This document shows, piece by piece, positions 6,408-12,807 of a DNA stretch of 13,926 nucleotides (within the stretch, counting starts at the first letter, position 1; every line of letters starts with the position of its first letter). The DNA is from Thiomonas sp. (GTDB taxonomy: Bacteria > Pseudomonadota > Gammaproteobacteria > Burkholderiales > Burkholderiaceae_C), in NCBI GenBank assembly GCA_028706735.1, contig JAQTVS010000037.1:1-13926 (forward strand), written 5' to 3'. The position numbers and the translations under genes were made by a program. The notes below the pieces were generated by a model. It did not search any database and was not told the DNA's origin. It was given only the letters and a program-made list of their open reading frames with translations.

Positions 6408-6763
6408 GGGAAAACCGGCTGTCCGATTATCTGGAGCACATGCGGCAAGCCGCCACAGACGCTGTCGGGTTTGTCGAGGGTATGAGCAGGGCTGATTTCC
6501 TGAATGACAAACGCACTCAGCAGGCCGTGGTCATGAGCCTGATCGTGCTCGGAGAAGCCGCAACAAAGGTCATGGACCGCTCCCCCGATTTTGCCGATAT
6601 GCATCCTCAGATTCCTTGGCGGAACATGCGTGGCATGCGCAATCGCATCGCGCACGGCTATTTCGAGATTGATCAGGACGTGGTTTGGGACACTGTGCAG
6701 ACTGCTCTGCCGCCGCTACGCGTTGCACTGCAGGGGCTGGTGAAGGCTCCAAGGCAAAGCTGA
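6404..6763 (+). CDS. hepT: HepT-type HEPN toxin (RNase)
   Basis: A 119-residue, all-helical HEPN protein of normal family length. WRNMRGMRNRIAHGYFEID near residues 72-90 contains the complete RX4HXY signature: R79, H84 and Y86. In characterised HepT toxins the Arg and His are the RNase residues and the Tyr is the residue AMPylated by MntA. Coupling to mntA by a 4-base overlap supports a working type VII toxin-antitoxin pair. It converges with neuB, with 31 bases between the stops. The pair could stabilise the surrounding island or act in phage defence through abortive infection; the sequence does not tell which. Confidence 0.93.
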   Translation: MRENRLSDYLEHMRQAATDAVGFVEGMSRADFLNDKRTQQAVVMSLIVLGEAATKVMDRSPDFADMHPQIPWRNMRGMRNRIAHGYFEIDQDVVWDTVQTALPPLRVALQGLVKAPRQS

Positions 6764-6766
6764 ACC

Positions 6767-6798
6767 CCGCATAGGCTCGGGCCGCCGCATAGGCCTAT
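6767..6798. repeat. Short direct repeat and palindrome at the hepT/neuB junction
   Basis: CCGCATAGGC occurs at 6767-6776 and 6785-6794, an 18-base period. The second copy runs into a perfect palindrome, ATAGGCCTAT (6789-6798), that includes the neuB stop codon. It lies exactly where the unrelated island meets the neu genes. It could be a junction scar or a weak bidirectional stop signal, but no U-tract is present and no matching copy was found at the other edge. Confidence 0.35.
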
Positions 6799-7868
6799 TC
6801 GGTGTCGCCCTGAATCAGTTTCTTGAGGTTTTCCCACTGCAACACGGCGCCCGCCGGGGTGTCAGTAAGCAGGCGCTGGCCGATGACGGTATCAAACTCT
6901 GCGGCGGGAATGCCGCTGGCGGGGCGGCGCAGTTGCAGGTGTTCGCGCTGCAGCACGGCGCCTGCGGGCAGGGCGGTGGCCAGCACCACGCTGCGGCGGG
7001 CCACGGCGCGCACGTCGATCTCGTCGGGCCGCGGGGCCTTGATGCCGTCGCCCAGCATGGCTTCGATGCGGCGGATGTCACGCGCCAGCGCGGCAAACTC
7101 GGCCGGTTCGCTGGAGGCGCGGTGGTCGGGGCCGGGCAGGTTGCGGTCGAGGGTGATGTGCTTTTCGATCACGCAGGCCCCCAGGGCCACGGCCGCTAGC
7201 GCGGCGGCATTGCCCAGGCTGTGGTCGGAATAGCCGGTGGGCAGCCCGGTCTCGGTGCGCAGGGTGGCGATGGCGCGCAGATTCAACGCGTCATCCGGTG
7301 CGGGATAGGCGGAGGTGCATTGCAAGAGGGCGAGCATAGGTGGGAGATCCCCGGCGCTCGGACTTTGCCCCCGCTGCCCCCACGCCGTCTGCACCCAGCC
7401 GACGGCCTGCTTGACTTCGGCCAGGGTGGCCATGCCGGTGGAGAGAATGAGCGGCAATCCGGTGGCGGCAGCCTTGGCCAGCAGGGGGCGATTGACGATT
7501 TCTCCGGACGAAATTTTGAGCCGCCGCACCTTCAGGCCGACCAGCAGATCCACCGCGGCTTCCGAGAACGGGGTGGACATGAACTCGATGCCGACATGTG
7601 CGCAATGGGCGGCGACGATCTGGTGCTGCTCGGCGCTGAGTTCGAGCTTGCGCAGCATGGCGAATTGATCGGTCTCGCCGGTGGCGCCCTGCTGGTAGGC
7701 GGCGGTGGCGGCGCCGGGCAGGGCGAGGTCTTCGGCGCGGAAGGTCTGGAACTTGACCGCGTCGGCACCGGCGGCGTGGGCGGCGTCGACGAGTTGGAGC
7801 GCGAGGTCGAGTTGGCCGTTGTGGTTGACGCCGGCTTCGGCGATAAGAAAGACGCGGTTGTTGGGCAT
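6795..7868 (-). CDS. neuB: Nonulosonate (sialic/legionaminic acid) synthase NeuB
   Basis: A 357-residue synthase that condenses phosphoenolpyruvate with an N-acetylmannosamine-type sugar to form a nine-carbon acid in the cytoplasm. Residues about 5-285 are the TIM barrel: FLIAEAGVNHNGQ (7-19), DAVKFQTF (36-43), KISSGEIVN (118-126), LSTGMATL (142-149), CTSAYPAP (184-191), GYSDHS (212-217), EKHITLDR (235-242) and PDHRASS (247-253). The last 60 or so residues form the SAF/antifreeze-like domain that caps the partner active site in the dimer. The ATG at 7868 follows neuA by one base, so the pair is coupled. Residues 163-177 (WGQRGQSPSAGDLPP) look like a short repeat-derived insertion in a loop. 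The substrate, ManNAc or the 2,4-diacetamido sugar of the legionaminic route, cannot be read from sequence alone. Confidence 0.95.
   Translation of the reverse strand: MPNNRVFLIAEAGVNHNGQLDLALQLVDAAHAAGADAVKFQTFRAEDLALPGAATAAYQQGATGETDQFAMLRKLELSAEQHQIVAAHCAHVGIEFMSTPFSEAAVDLLVGLKVRRLKISSGEIVNRPLLAKAAATGLPLILSTGMATLAEVKQAVGWVQTAWGQRGQSPSAGDLPPMLALLQCTSAYPAPDDALNLRAIATLRTETGLPTGYSDHSLGNAAALAAVALGACVIEKHITLDRNLPGPDHRASSEPAEFAALARDIRRIEAMLGDGIKAPRPDEIDVRAVARRSVVLATALPAGAVLQREHLQLRRPASGIPAAEFDTVIGQRLLTDTPAGAVLQWENLKKLIQGDTE
7356..7379. repeat. 24-bp dispersed repeat in neuB (copy 1)
   Basis: The 24 bases match 8675-8698 in the glycosyltransferase gene at 22 positions, in the same orientation and reading frame. 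Both copies encode the peptide GQRGQSPS followed by A/V and G. In NeuB this falls in a loop just before the conserved CTSAYPAP strand. It looks like an invasive repeat rather than a protein motif. Confidence 0.65.
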
Positions 7869-7869
7869 A

Positions 7870-8574
7870 TCAAGTTCCGGATTGCTGCCGATTGTGGCGC
7901 CATTCGGCCAGGGCGAAGTCGTCGGCGGTGTCGATGTCCACCGAGCGTTGCGGGGGCATGGCGTAAGCCGCCACGGGCACGCTCCACAAGCCGTGCTGCG
8001 CGGCGTGGGCCAGGGCTTCGCGCCGCCAGACGTAGATCGAGCCATTGAGCGCCCAGACTTTGGGCGCGCTCTGGCGGGCGGTCAGGCCGCCGCCCTTGCT
8101 GATGCTGACGCTGCCGCCGGGCTGCGCTTCGACGAGGTTGAAATAGGGGTTGAAACCGCTGTCGAACACGCTGAGCACCAGTCCCGGCGCATCGGGGGCG
8201 TTGGCGCGGGCGAGGCAGCCGTCGAGGTCTTCGGGGGTGCGCAGCGGCGAGGTGGGTTGCAGATCGACGATGCGGGTGACGGTTTGCCCCTGCGCTTCGA
8301 GATGCGCGACCAGGTGCTCGATGACAGGGAGCTTGGGCGTGTCGTCGCGCGCCAGTTCCGCCGGGCGCAGATAGGGCACCACCGCCCCGGCCTCGCGGGC
8401 GATGTGCGCGATGGCCTGGTCGTCGGTGGAGACGTAGACGACGCTGATGGCGGGGTGCCGCAGCGCAAAGCGGATGCTGTGCGCGATGAGCGGCAGGCCC
8501 GCGAAGGGCAGGATGTTCTTGCCCGGCAGGCCTTTGCTGCCGCCGCGGGCGCAGATCGTGGCGATGGTGGTCAT
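7870..8574 (-). CDS. neuA: CMP-nonulosonate cytidylyltransferase NeuA
   Basis: A 234-residue protein that activates a sialic- or legionaminic-type acid with CTP to give the CMP-sugar donor. The nucleotide-binding signature ICARGGSKGLPGKN lies at 7-20, with STDDQ at 49-53, the substrate loop DLQPTSPLRTPEDLDG at about 104-119 and a C-terminal SVDIDTADDFALAE typical of the family. Length is normal for bacterial NeuA proteins lacking an esterase domain. It starts 4 bases after the stop of the glycosyltransferase and ends 1 base before neuB. This tight packing indicates one operon delivering the CMP-sugar to the nearby glycosyltransferase. No strong ribosome-binding site is visible, consistent with translational coupling. 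The exact sugar could be neuraminic, legionaminic or a related acid. Confidence 0.94.
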   Translation of the reverse strand: MTTIATICARGGSKGLPGKNILPFAGLPLIAHSIRFALRHPAISVVYVSTDDQAIAHIAREAGAVVPYLRPAELARDDTPKLPVIEHLVAHLEAQGQTVTRIVDLQPTSPLRTPEDLDGCLARANAPDAPGLVLSVFDSGFNPYFNLVEAQPGGSVSISKGGGLTARQSAPKVWALNGSIYVWRREALAHAAQHGLWSVPVAAYAMPPQRSVDIDTADDFALAEWRHNRQQSGT

Positions 8575-8578
8575 GGGT

Positions 8579-10252
8579 TCAGGCCGGGTCAGGTGGAGTG
8601 GGGCGGGGGTGGGCTGCGAGCAGGGCCAGGGCCTGCTTGCTCACCCGGTCTGCGGCAGTGCTGGGCGCCCCCACGCTCGGGCTTTGCCCTCGCTGCCCGC
8701 CAAGGGCGCCATCCCCACCCCGACCCTCCCCACAAGTGGAGAGGGAGCAGTCACTCCTCCCCCACGATGTGGGGGAGGTTGGGAGGGGGAGACGCCCACC
8801 CCGACCCTCCCCACAAGTGGAGAGGGAGCAGTCACTCCTCCCCCACGATGTGGGGGAGGTTGGGAGGGGGAGACGCCCACCCCGGCCCTCCCCACAAGTG
8901 GAGAGGGAGCAGCCACTCCTTCCCCACGTTGTGGGGAAGGTTGGGAGGGGGAGTTGCCCGCCTTGGGGCGGCCCGGCGGTGGGGCCGTCGCGGACGGCTG
9001 CGCGCTCCATGCTGGGTTGCGCGAGCAGGGCGGCCAGCGTCTGCGGCAGATCGCTCAGGTGACACGCGGCATCGGCCACGCCCAGCGCGAGAAAGGGCAT
9101 GGCGGGCGCGGCGATGGAGTCGAGCAGTTGCAGCACGCGCCTGCCCGTCAGATGGGCTTCGAGTGCGACGGTGGAGGTGCCGGTGATGACGGCGTCCACC
9201 GCGTGCAGCAGCGGGTGCAGCGGCTCGGAGGCGGCCGAGACGCGCAGTTGCGGATCGCCGGGCAGGGCAGGCGAGGGCTGCGAGGGGTGGGGGCGCACGA
9301 TGAGCGTCCAGTCGGGATGCGGGCGCACGCTGTCGATGCAGGCTTGCAGCACCCGTTCGGGCAGATGCGGGTCGCCCTGGCGGCCGGGCGAGGCCGGGTG
9401 CGTGGCGGGCTCGGGTTGCAACGCGAGCAGGATGAGTGTTCGCTGCGGCGCACCCAACTCGGCGCGCAACGCGAGCCCGGCCGCGTGCGTTTGCGGGGCG
9501 CCCAGCGCATCGAACGCCGGGTTGCCGGTGACGGCGATGCGCTCGGGCGGCCATCCGGCCCGGATGAGGTTGTCGCGCACGGCTTCAGACAACACGCAGA
9601 CCCGGCTGGGATGGCGGGTGCGGGCGGCGAAGGCGTCTCCGACAAAAGCCGACGGGCCGCCCCGAGGCTTTTGCTCCCCCGAGGGAGGCGAAGTCCGCTC
9701 GCGGGCTTCCGGGGGCGGTGCACCTATGGCAAACAGGTCGAGCAACGCCAGGCTGGGAATGCCCGCCTCGGTAGCGGCATCGACCACGGCTTGTTCGCTG
9801 CGCGGCGAGTTGGTCGCCAGCACCAGATCGGGCTGCAGATGGTTGAGCACGCTGCGAAAAAAATGCAGCGGATAAAAACCGTGGCGACCCTTGGCCGCGA
9901 GCAAGGTTTGCGCCTCTTCCGTGCCGAGCTGTTGCTGCAGATCCCAGGCGTTGATGCCGAGGTAGGCCACGGTTTCGGCTTCTGAAATGTCGGGATGGGT
10001 GTTGCCCGGCTGCAGCGCGCGGCCCAGGTTCAGCGCCTGCGTCTGCTCGCCGGGCGACAGCAAGTGCAGCAGATCGGCATAGCCCAGCGGCGTTTCGCCG
10101 GCATCGCGCGCTACGCGGGCTGCGGTGGTGAGCGCCAGCAGGGTGATGTCGAGGTCTGGACGCTGCTCGCGCAGGGCGCGCAGCACCGGCAGCATCATGA
10201 CAATGTGGCCGCCGCCGTAGGCCACGGCAAGGATGCGCTGTGCCCGGCTCAT
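8579..10252 (-). CDS. GT-B-like glycosyltransferase carrying repeat insertions
   Basis: A 557-residue protein with two Rossmann-like halves. The N-terminal half begins AVAYGGGHIVMMLPVLRAL (9-27), with DLVLATNSPRSEQAVV at 142-157. The C-terminal half has VCVLSEAVRDNLI (218-230), VTGNPAFDAL (241-250), LIVRPHPS (317-324) and ITGTSTVALEAHLTGRRV (356-373), the RPHP and STxxxEA pattern of GT-B and epimerase-fold enzymes. Next to neuA it is a good candidate for the transferase that uses the CMP-nonulosonate, but donor and acceptor are inferred. The ATG at 10252 overlaps the asparagine synthase stop as ATGA; a longer upstream frame only shadows that gene. Residues about 432-513 are three copies of a 27-residue repeat (for example LPLPTSPTSWGRSD) encoded by the 81-bp hairpin array, and 519-528 hold a second repeat. 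Residues 180-205 also look inserted. Without these the protein would be near 420 residues. Confidence 0.82.
   Translation of the reverse strand: MSRAQRILAVAYGGGHIVMMLPVLRALREQRPDLDITLLALTTAARVARDAGETPLGYADLLHLLSPGEQTQALNLGRALQPGNTHPDISEAETVAYLGINAWDLQQQLGTEEAQTLLAAKGRHGFYPLHFFRSVLNHLQPDLVLATNSPRSEQAVVDAATEAGIPSLALLDLFAIGAPPPEARERTSPPSGEQKPRGGPSAFVGDAFAARTRHPSRVCVLSEAVRDNLIRAGWPPERIAVTGNPAFDALGAPQTHAAGLALRAELGAPQRTLILLALQPEPATHPASPGRQGDPHLPERVLQACIDSVRPHPDWTLIVRPHPSQPSPALPGDPQLRVSAASEPLHPLLHAVDAVITGTSTVALEAHLTGRRVLQLLDSIAAPAMPFLALGVADAACHLSDLPQTLAALLAQPSMERAAVRDGPTAGPPQGGQLPLPTFPTTWGRSGCSLSTCGEGRGGRLPLPTSPTSWGRSDCSLSTCGEGRGGRLPLPTSPTSWGRSDCSLSTCGEGRGGDGALGGQRGQSPSVGAPSTAADRVSKQALALLAAHPRPTPPDPA
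8675..8698. repeat. 24-bp dispersed repeat (copy 2), next to the 81-bp array
   Basis: It matches 7356-7379 in neuB at 22 of 24 bases and encodes the same GQRGQSPS peptide. It adjoins the 81-bp array, which starts about 15 bases to its right, so the two may belong to one composite repeat. Confidence 0.65.
8713..8955. repeat. Three tandem 81-bp double-hairpin repeats
   Basis: Three units with an exact 81-base period. Each has hairpin A (CCTCCCCAC, AA, GTGGAGAGG) at 8725, 8806 and 8887, the linker GAGCAGTCACT or a one-base variant, and hairpin B at 8756-8778, 8837-8859 and 8918-8940. Hairpin B has perfect 10-bp arms, CCTCCCCCAC and GTGGGGGAGG, around GAT. The third unit has CCTTCCCCAC and GTGGGGAAGG around GTT, a paired change that keeps the stem. 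Since 81 is 27 codons, copy number can change without shifting the frame. The same element lies inverted in neuC. Confidence 0.92.
9641..9717. repeat. Possible small palindromic insertion in the glycosyltransferase
   Basis: Two adjacent hairpins, CTCCC-CCGA-GGGAG at 9674-9687 and GAAGTCCGC-TC-GCGGGCTTC at 9690-9709, are translated as residues about 179-206, a Pro/Arg/Gly/Ser-rich stretch (RERTSPPSGEQKPRGGPSAF) unlike the flanking protein. It looks like another in-frame repeat insertion between the two domains. No second copy exists in the window, so this is tentative. Confidence 0.4.
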
Positions 10253-12051
10253 GCGGGAATCTCGGGCTCGAACTGCTGCGCCCAGAGCTCCAGAGCGGCC
10301 AGGGCGCGCAGTTCGCGGGTGTGATTCGCCACGCCCGAGACATGGTCGTCGAACAGCTTGCGCACCGTGTCGGCCTCGAACAGCCGCGCGCCGAGCGCGT
10401 TCGGGGCAAACAGCAGCGCGGCCAGCCAGGCCTTGCGCGGCCCGCGGAACCACTCGCCGATGGGGACGGTGAACATCTGCTTCTTGCGGTGCGCGAGGTC
10501 GGCGCCGATGAGCGGCTCGACCGCGCGCTTGAACCAGTGTTTCTTGTCGCCGTCTTTCAGCTTGGCGTCTCCCGGCGTGCGATAAGCGAACTCCATCATG
10601 CGCCAATCGAGAAAAGGCGTGCGCGCCTCCAGCGACACCGACATGCCCATGCGGTCGGGCTTGACGAGGTTGTTGCCGGGCAGCAGCAACATCATGTCCA
10701 GAAACAGCATCTGGTTGACGCGGTCGAAATGCGCCGCCTGCGCGAACCAGGGTGCGGCCACGTCGCGCACGCTGTCCACATCGGCCAGCTTTTTCCGCAG
10801 CCAGGGTTGGAACAGCGCGGCGCGGGCCTGCTCGCCGAACAGCCCGGTGTGCTCCACATAGTGCCGCGCGAAGTCGGCAGCGGGCAGATCGCGCAAGGCG
10901 GGGTTGGCCACAAAGCTGGCGTATTTGTCGTAGCCGGCGAACAGCTCGTCGCCGCCGTCGCCGGTGAGCACGACTTTGACGTCTTGCACCGCAAGGCGCG
11001 ACACCTCGCGCGTGGGCATGAACGAGGCGTCGCCGTGGGGCTGGTCGCAGTGCCACAGCACGCGGGCCCAGTCGTTAAGCATGTCGGGCTGCACGATGCG
11101 CTCGCGGTGTGTGGCGCCGAAGCGCTGCGCGGCTTCGCGGGCGTAGGGCGATTCGTCGAAGCGCGGGTCGGGAAAGCCGATGCAGAAGGTGCGGGCGGGC
11201 TCGCGCACATGCCGCGCCATGAGCGCCACGACGGTGCTGGAATCGACCCCGCCCGAGAGAAAGGCGCCGAAGGGCACGTCGGCGCGCAGCCGCAGCTTCA
11301 CCGCGTCGTCGAGCAGGTCGAGGAATTCTTCCTGCCAGGCGCTGAAGGTTTGCGGCGCAGGCGCCTGCTCGGCCAGGCTCCACCAGCGGCGCGTGTGGCT
11401 GCCAGCGCCATCGACGGTGAGCACCGTGCCCGGCATGACGTGGCGCACGCCCGCGAACAGGGTGAAGGGCGGCGGAACGTAGTTGTAGGCGAGGTAGTGT
11501 TGCAGCGCGGGCAGATCGAGCGCGGGCCTGCCGGGCTGGGCTGCCAGAATGGCCTTGATTTCGGAGCCGAACAACACCTGACGGCCGTCGTCGTGCACGA
11601 ACAGCGGCTTGACGCCGATGCGGTCGCGCACGAGATGAAGCCGGGGATTTTCGGGATCACGCCCGTCCCAGATGGCGATGGCGAACATGCCGTTGAGCCG
11701 CGGCAGGAAGCCCAGCCCTTCGCGCTCATACAGCCGCAGCAAAACCTCGGTATCGCTGTGATCGGAGTGGAAGCGCACGCCCTGGCGCTGCGCTTCAGCG
11801 CGCAGTTCCAAGTGGTTGAAAATCTCGCCGTTCTGCACCAGCGCTATGCGGCCGTCGTCGCTGACGAAGGGTTGGTGTCCACCGGCGAGGTCGATGATGG
11901 AGAGCCTTCGGTTTCCGATGGCCACGCCCGATGCGGTGAACACGCCGCTGTCGTCCGGGCCGCGGTGGACGAGGCTGGTGTCCATCGCCACGAGGGTTTG
12001 CTCGCTCAGGTTGAGGCCGGTACGGTCGAAAAATCCATAAATTCCACACAT
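10249..12051 (-). CDS. asnB: Glutamine-hydrolysing asparagine synthase family amidotransferase
   Basis: A 600-residue two-domain enzyme. The N-terminal class II glutaminase starts MCGIYGFFD with the nucleophile Cys2, and contains SLVHRGPDDSG (26-36), LVQNGEIFNH (71-80) and VRDRIGVKPL (141-150). The C-terminal ATP-pyrophosphatase domain has FGAFLSGGVDSST (261-273), TGDGGDELFAGY (363-374) and DRMGMSVSLEARTPFLD. Members moved ammonia from glutamine to an activated carboxylate. In surface polysaccharide clusters such proteins are often sugar-amide synthases rather than asparagine makers, so a uronic or nonulosonic acid carboxylate is a plausible target (inference). The glycosyltransferase start overlaps its stop by 4 bases. 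No Shine-Dalgarno sequence is seen, but a -10-like sequence and a large stem-loop precede it, suggesting it begins its own transcript or has a regulated leader. Confidence 0.93.
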   Translation of the reverse strand: MCGIYGFFDRTGLNLSEQTLVAMDTSLVHRGPDDSGVFTASGVAIGNRRLSIIDLAGGHQPFVSDDGRIALVQNGEIFNHLELRAEAQRQGVRFHSDHSDTEVLLRLYEREGLGFLPRLNGMFAIAIWDGRDPENPRLHLVRDRIGVKPLFVHDDGRQVLFGSEIKAILAAQPGRPALDLPALQHYLAYNYVPPPFTLFAGVRHVMPGTVLTVDGAGSHTRRWWSLAEQAPAPQTFSAWQEEFLDLLDDAVKLRLRADVPFGAFLSGGVDSSTVVALMARHVREPARTFCIGFPDPRFDESPYAREAAQRFGATHRERIVQPDMLNDWARVLWHCDQPHGDASFMPTREVSRLAVQDVKVVLTGDGGDELFAGYDKYASFVANPALRDLPAADFARHYVEHTGLFGEQARAALFQPWLRKKLADVDSVRDVAAPWFAQAAHFDRVNQMLFLDMMLLLPGNNLVKPDRMGMSVSLEARTPFLDWRMMEFAYRTPGDAKLKDGDKKHWFKRAVEPLIGADLAHRKKQMFTVPIGEWFRGPRKAWLAALLFAPNALGARLFEADTVRKLFDDHVSGVANHTRELRALAALELWAQQFEPEIPA

Positions 12052-12117
12052 GGCGGCATTGTCGCGCTTTGACGGCGCGGGTCAGAGGGTGTGAATGAAT
12101 CCGGCGTGGCCGAGCAG

Positions 12118-12210
12118 CGCGTCCAAACGCCCCCGATCAAGGCGCAAAGCACAGCCGTGCCCGTCGGCACGGCGCGCATTTGCAACACCGAGCGGGGGCG
12201 TTTGGGCGCG
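12118..12210 (-). other. Large nested stem-loop in the leader of the asparagine synthase gene
   Basis: The arms at 12193-12210 and 12118-12135 pair over 18 positions with one mismatch (minus-strand CGCGCCCAAACGCCCCCG with CGGGGGCGTTTGGACGCG). Inside, after an internal loop, GCAAA-U-GCGC pairs with GUGC-UUUGC and leads into a perfect 8-bp hairpin, GCCGTGCC-GACG-GGCACGGC (12154-12173). That makes about 35 base pairs in 93 bases. It lies between the sugar transferase stop and the asparagine synthase start, downstream of a -10-like TATAAA. There is no U-tract, so it is not a standard terminator. It may be a regulatory leader, an RNA-stability element, a processing site or a fossil palindromic repeat. 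Confidence 0.6.
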
Positions 12211-12232
12211 AGGAGCGGACATGGCAGATTCG

Positions 12233-12238
12233 TTTATA
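12233..12238 (-). promoter_or_regulatory. Candidate -10 box ahead of the asparagine synthase leader
   Basis: On the minus strand GGG-TATAAA lies just after the sugar transferase stop codon and about 180 bases before the asparagine synthase ATG. Such an A/T word stands out in this G/C-rich region. No matching -35 was found at 16-18 bases, so confidence is low. If real, transcription would start near 12226 and include the whole stem-loop. Confidence 0.3.
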
Positions 12239-12243
12239 CCCTC

Positions 12244-12801
12244 TCAGTTTGCGTTGCGCCGGAACAGTTGCACCACAGTGAGGCCGATGATGCGCAGATC
12301 GACCAGCAGGCTGGGGTTGCGGGCATAGTCGAGATCGGCCTGCAGCCGTTGCTGCGGCGTGGCGCTTGAGCGGTAGAGGGCTTGGGCCAGCCCGGTGATG
12401 CCGGGGCGCACGCGGTGGCGCAGGGCCCATTGTTCTTCGGTGTAGTTGCTGCGCTGCGCGGGCACGTCGGGCCGCGGGCCGACCAGGCTCATGTCGCCCA
12501 GCAGCACGTTAAGCAGTTGCGGCAGTTCGTCCACGCTGCTGCGCCGCAGGAAGCGGCCGACGCGGGTGATGCGGGGATCGTTTTGCGCGGTGCTGTGCGA
12601 TCCCCGCTGGGTCGCGTCCACCACCATGCTGCGGAATTTGTAGAGCCGGAAGGGCTGCGCTCCCCGACCCACGCGGGTCTGGGCGAACAGCACCGGGCGG
12701 CCGGAGTCGAGCCACACGGCCAGCGCCGCAGCGACCATCACCGGCGAGAACAGCAACAGCGCCAGCAGCGCCAGCACGATGTCGAACAGACGTTTGGCCA
12801 C
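12244..12801 (-). CDS. PglC/WcaJ-like initiating sugar-phosphate transferase
   Basis: A 185-residue bacterial sugar transferase that moves a sugar-1-phosphate from a nucleotide sugar to undecaprenyl phosphate, the first membrane step of glycan assembly. One hydrophobic segment (about 8-31) anchors it in the inner membrane, with a Ser-Pro in the middle as in re-entrant monotopic members. Motifs are [11 protein letters not shown] (53-63), [20 protein letters not shown] (88-107) with the catalytic Asp91-Glu92 pair, VGPRPD (107-112) and [11 protein letters not shown] (130-140). The short length lacks the N-terminal five-helix part of WbaP/WcaJ and is PglC-like. The start is a GTG 6 bases after the aldolase stop, without a Shine-Dalgarno sequence; it gives the usual family beginning ([12 protein letters not shown]). 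The sugar donor is not known. Confidence 0.93.
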   Translation of the reverse strand: MAKRLFDIVLALLALLLFSPVMVAAALAVWLDSGRPVLFAQTRVGRGAQPFRLYKFRSMVVDATQRGSHSTAQNDPRITRVGRFLRRSSVDELPQLLNVLLGDMSLVGPRPDVPAQRSNYTEEQWALRHRVRPGITGLAQALYRSSATPQQRLQADLDYARNPSLLVDLRIIGLTVVQLFRRNAN

Positions 12802-12807
12802 GGAGGT

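Noticed and set aside
6764..6798. Island attachment site
   Set aside because: A short direct repeat and palindrome are present, but no matching copy was found at the neuC side and there is no integrase or tRNA gene in the window.
8713..8955. CRISPR array
   Set aside because: The units are direct tandem 81-mers with no unique spacers and with internal hairpins, and they lie inside a gene; no cas genes are present.
10253..11056. Upstream extension of the glycosyltransferase frame to 11056
   Set aside because: It only shadows the asparagine synthase gene in another frame. The ATG at 10252 begins recognisable protein and overlaps the upstream stop as ATGA.
12082..12222. Minus-strand 46-codon open frame between the sugar transferase and asparagine synthase genes
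   Set aside because: There is no good ribosome-binding site, the translation has no recognisable features, and most of it lies in the large stem-loop, whose base pairing explains the sequence better.
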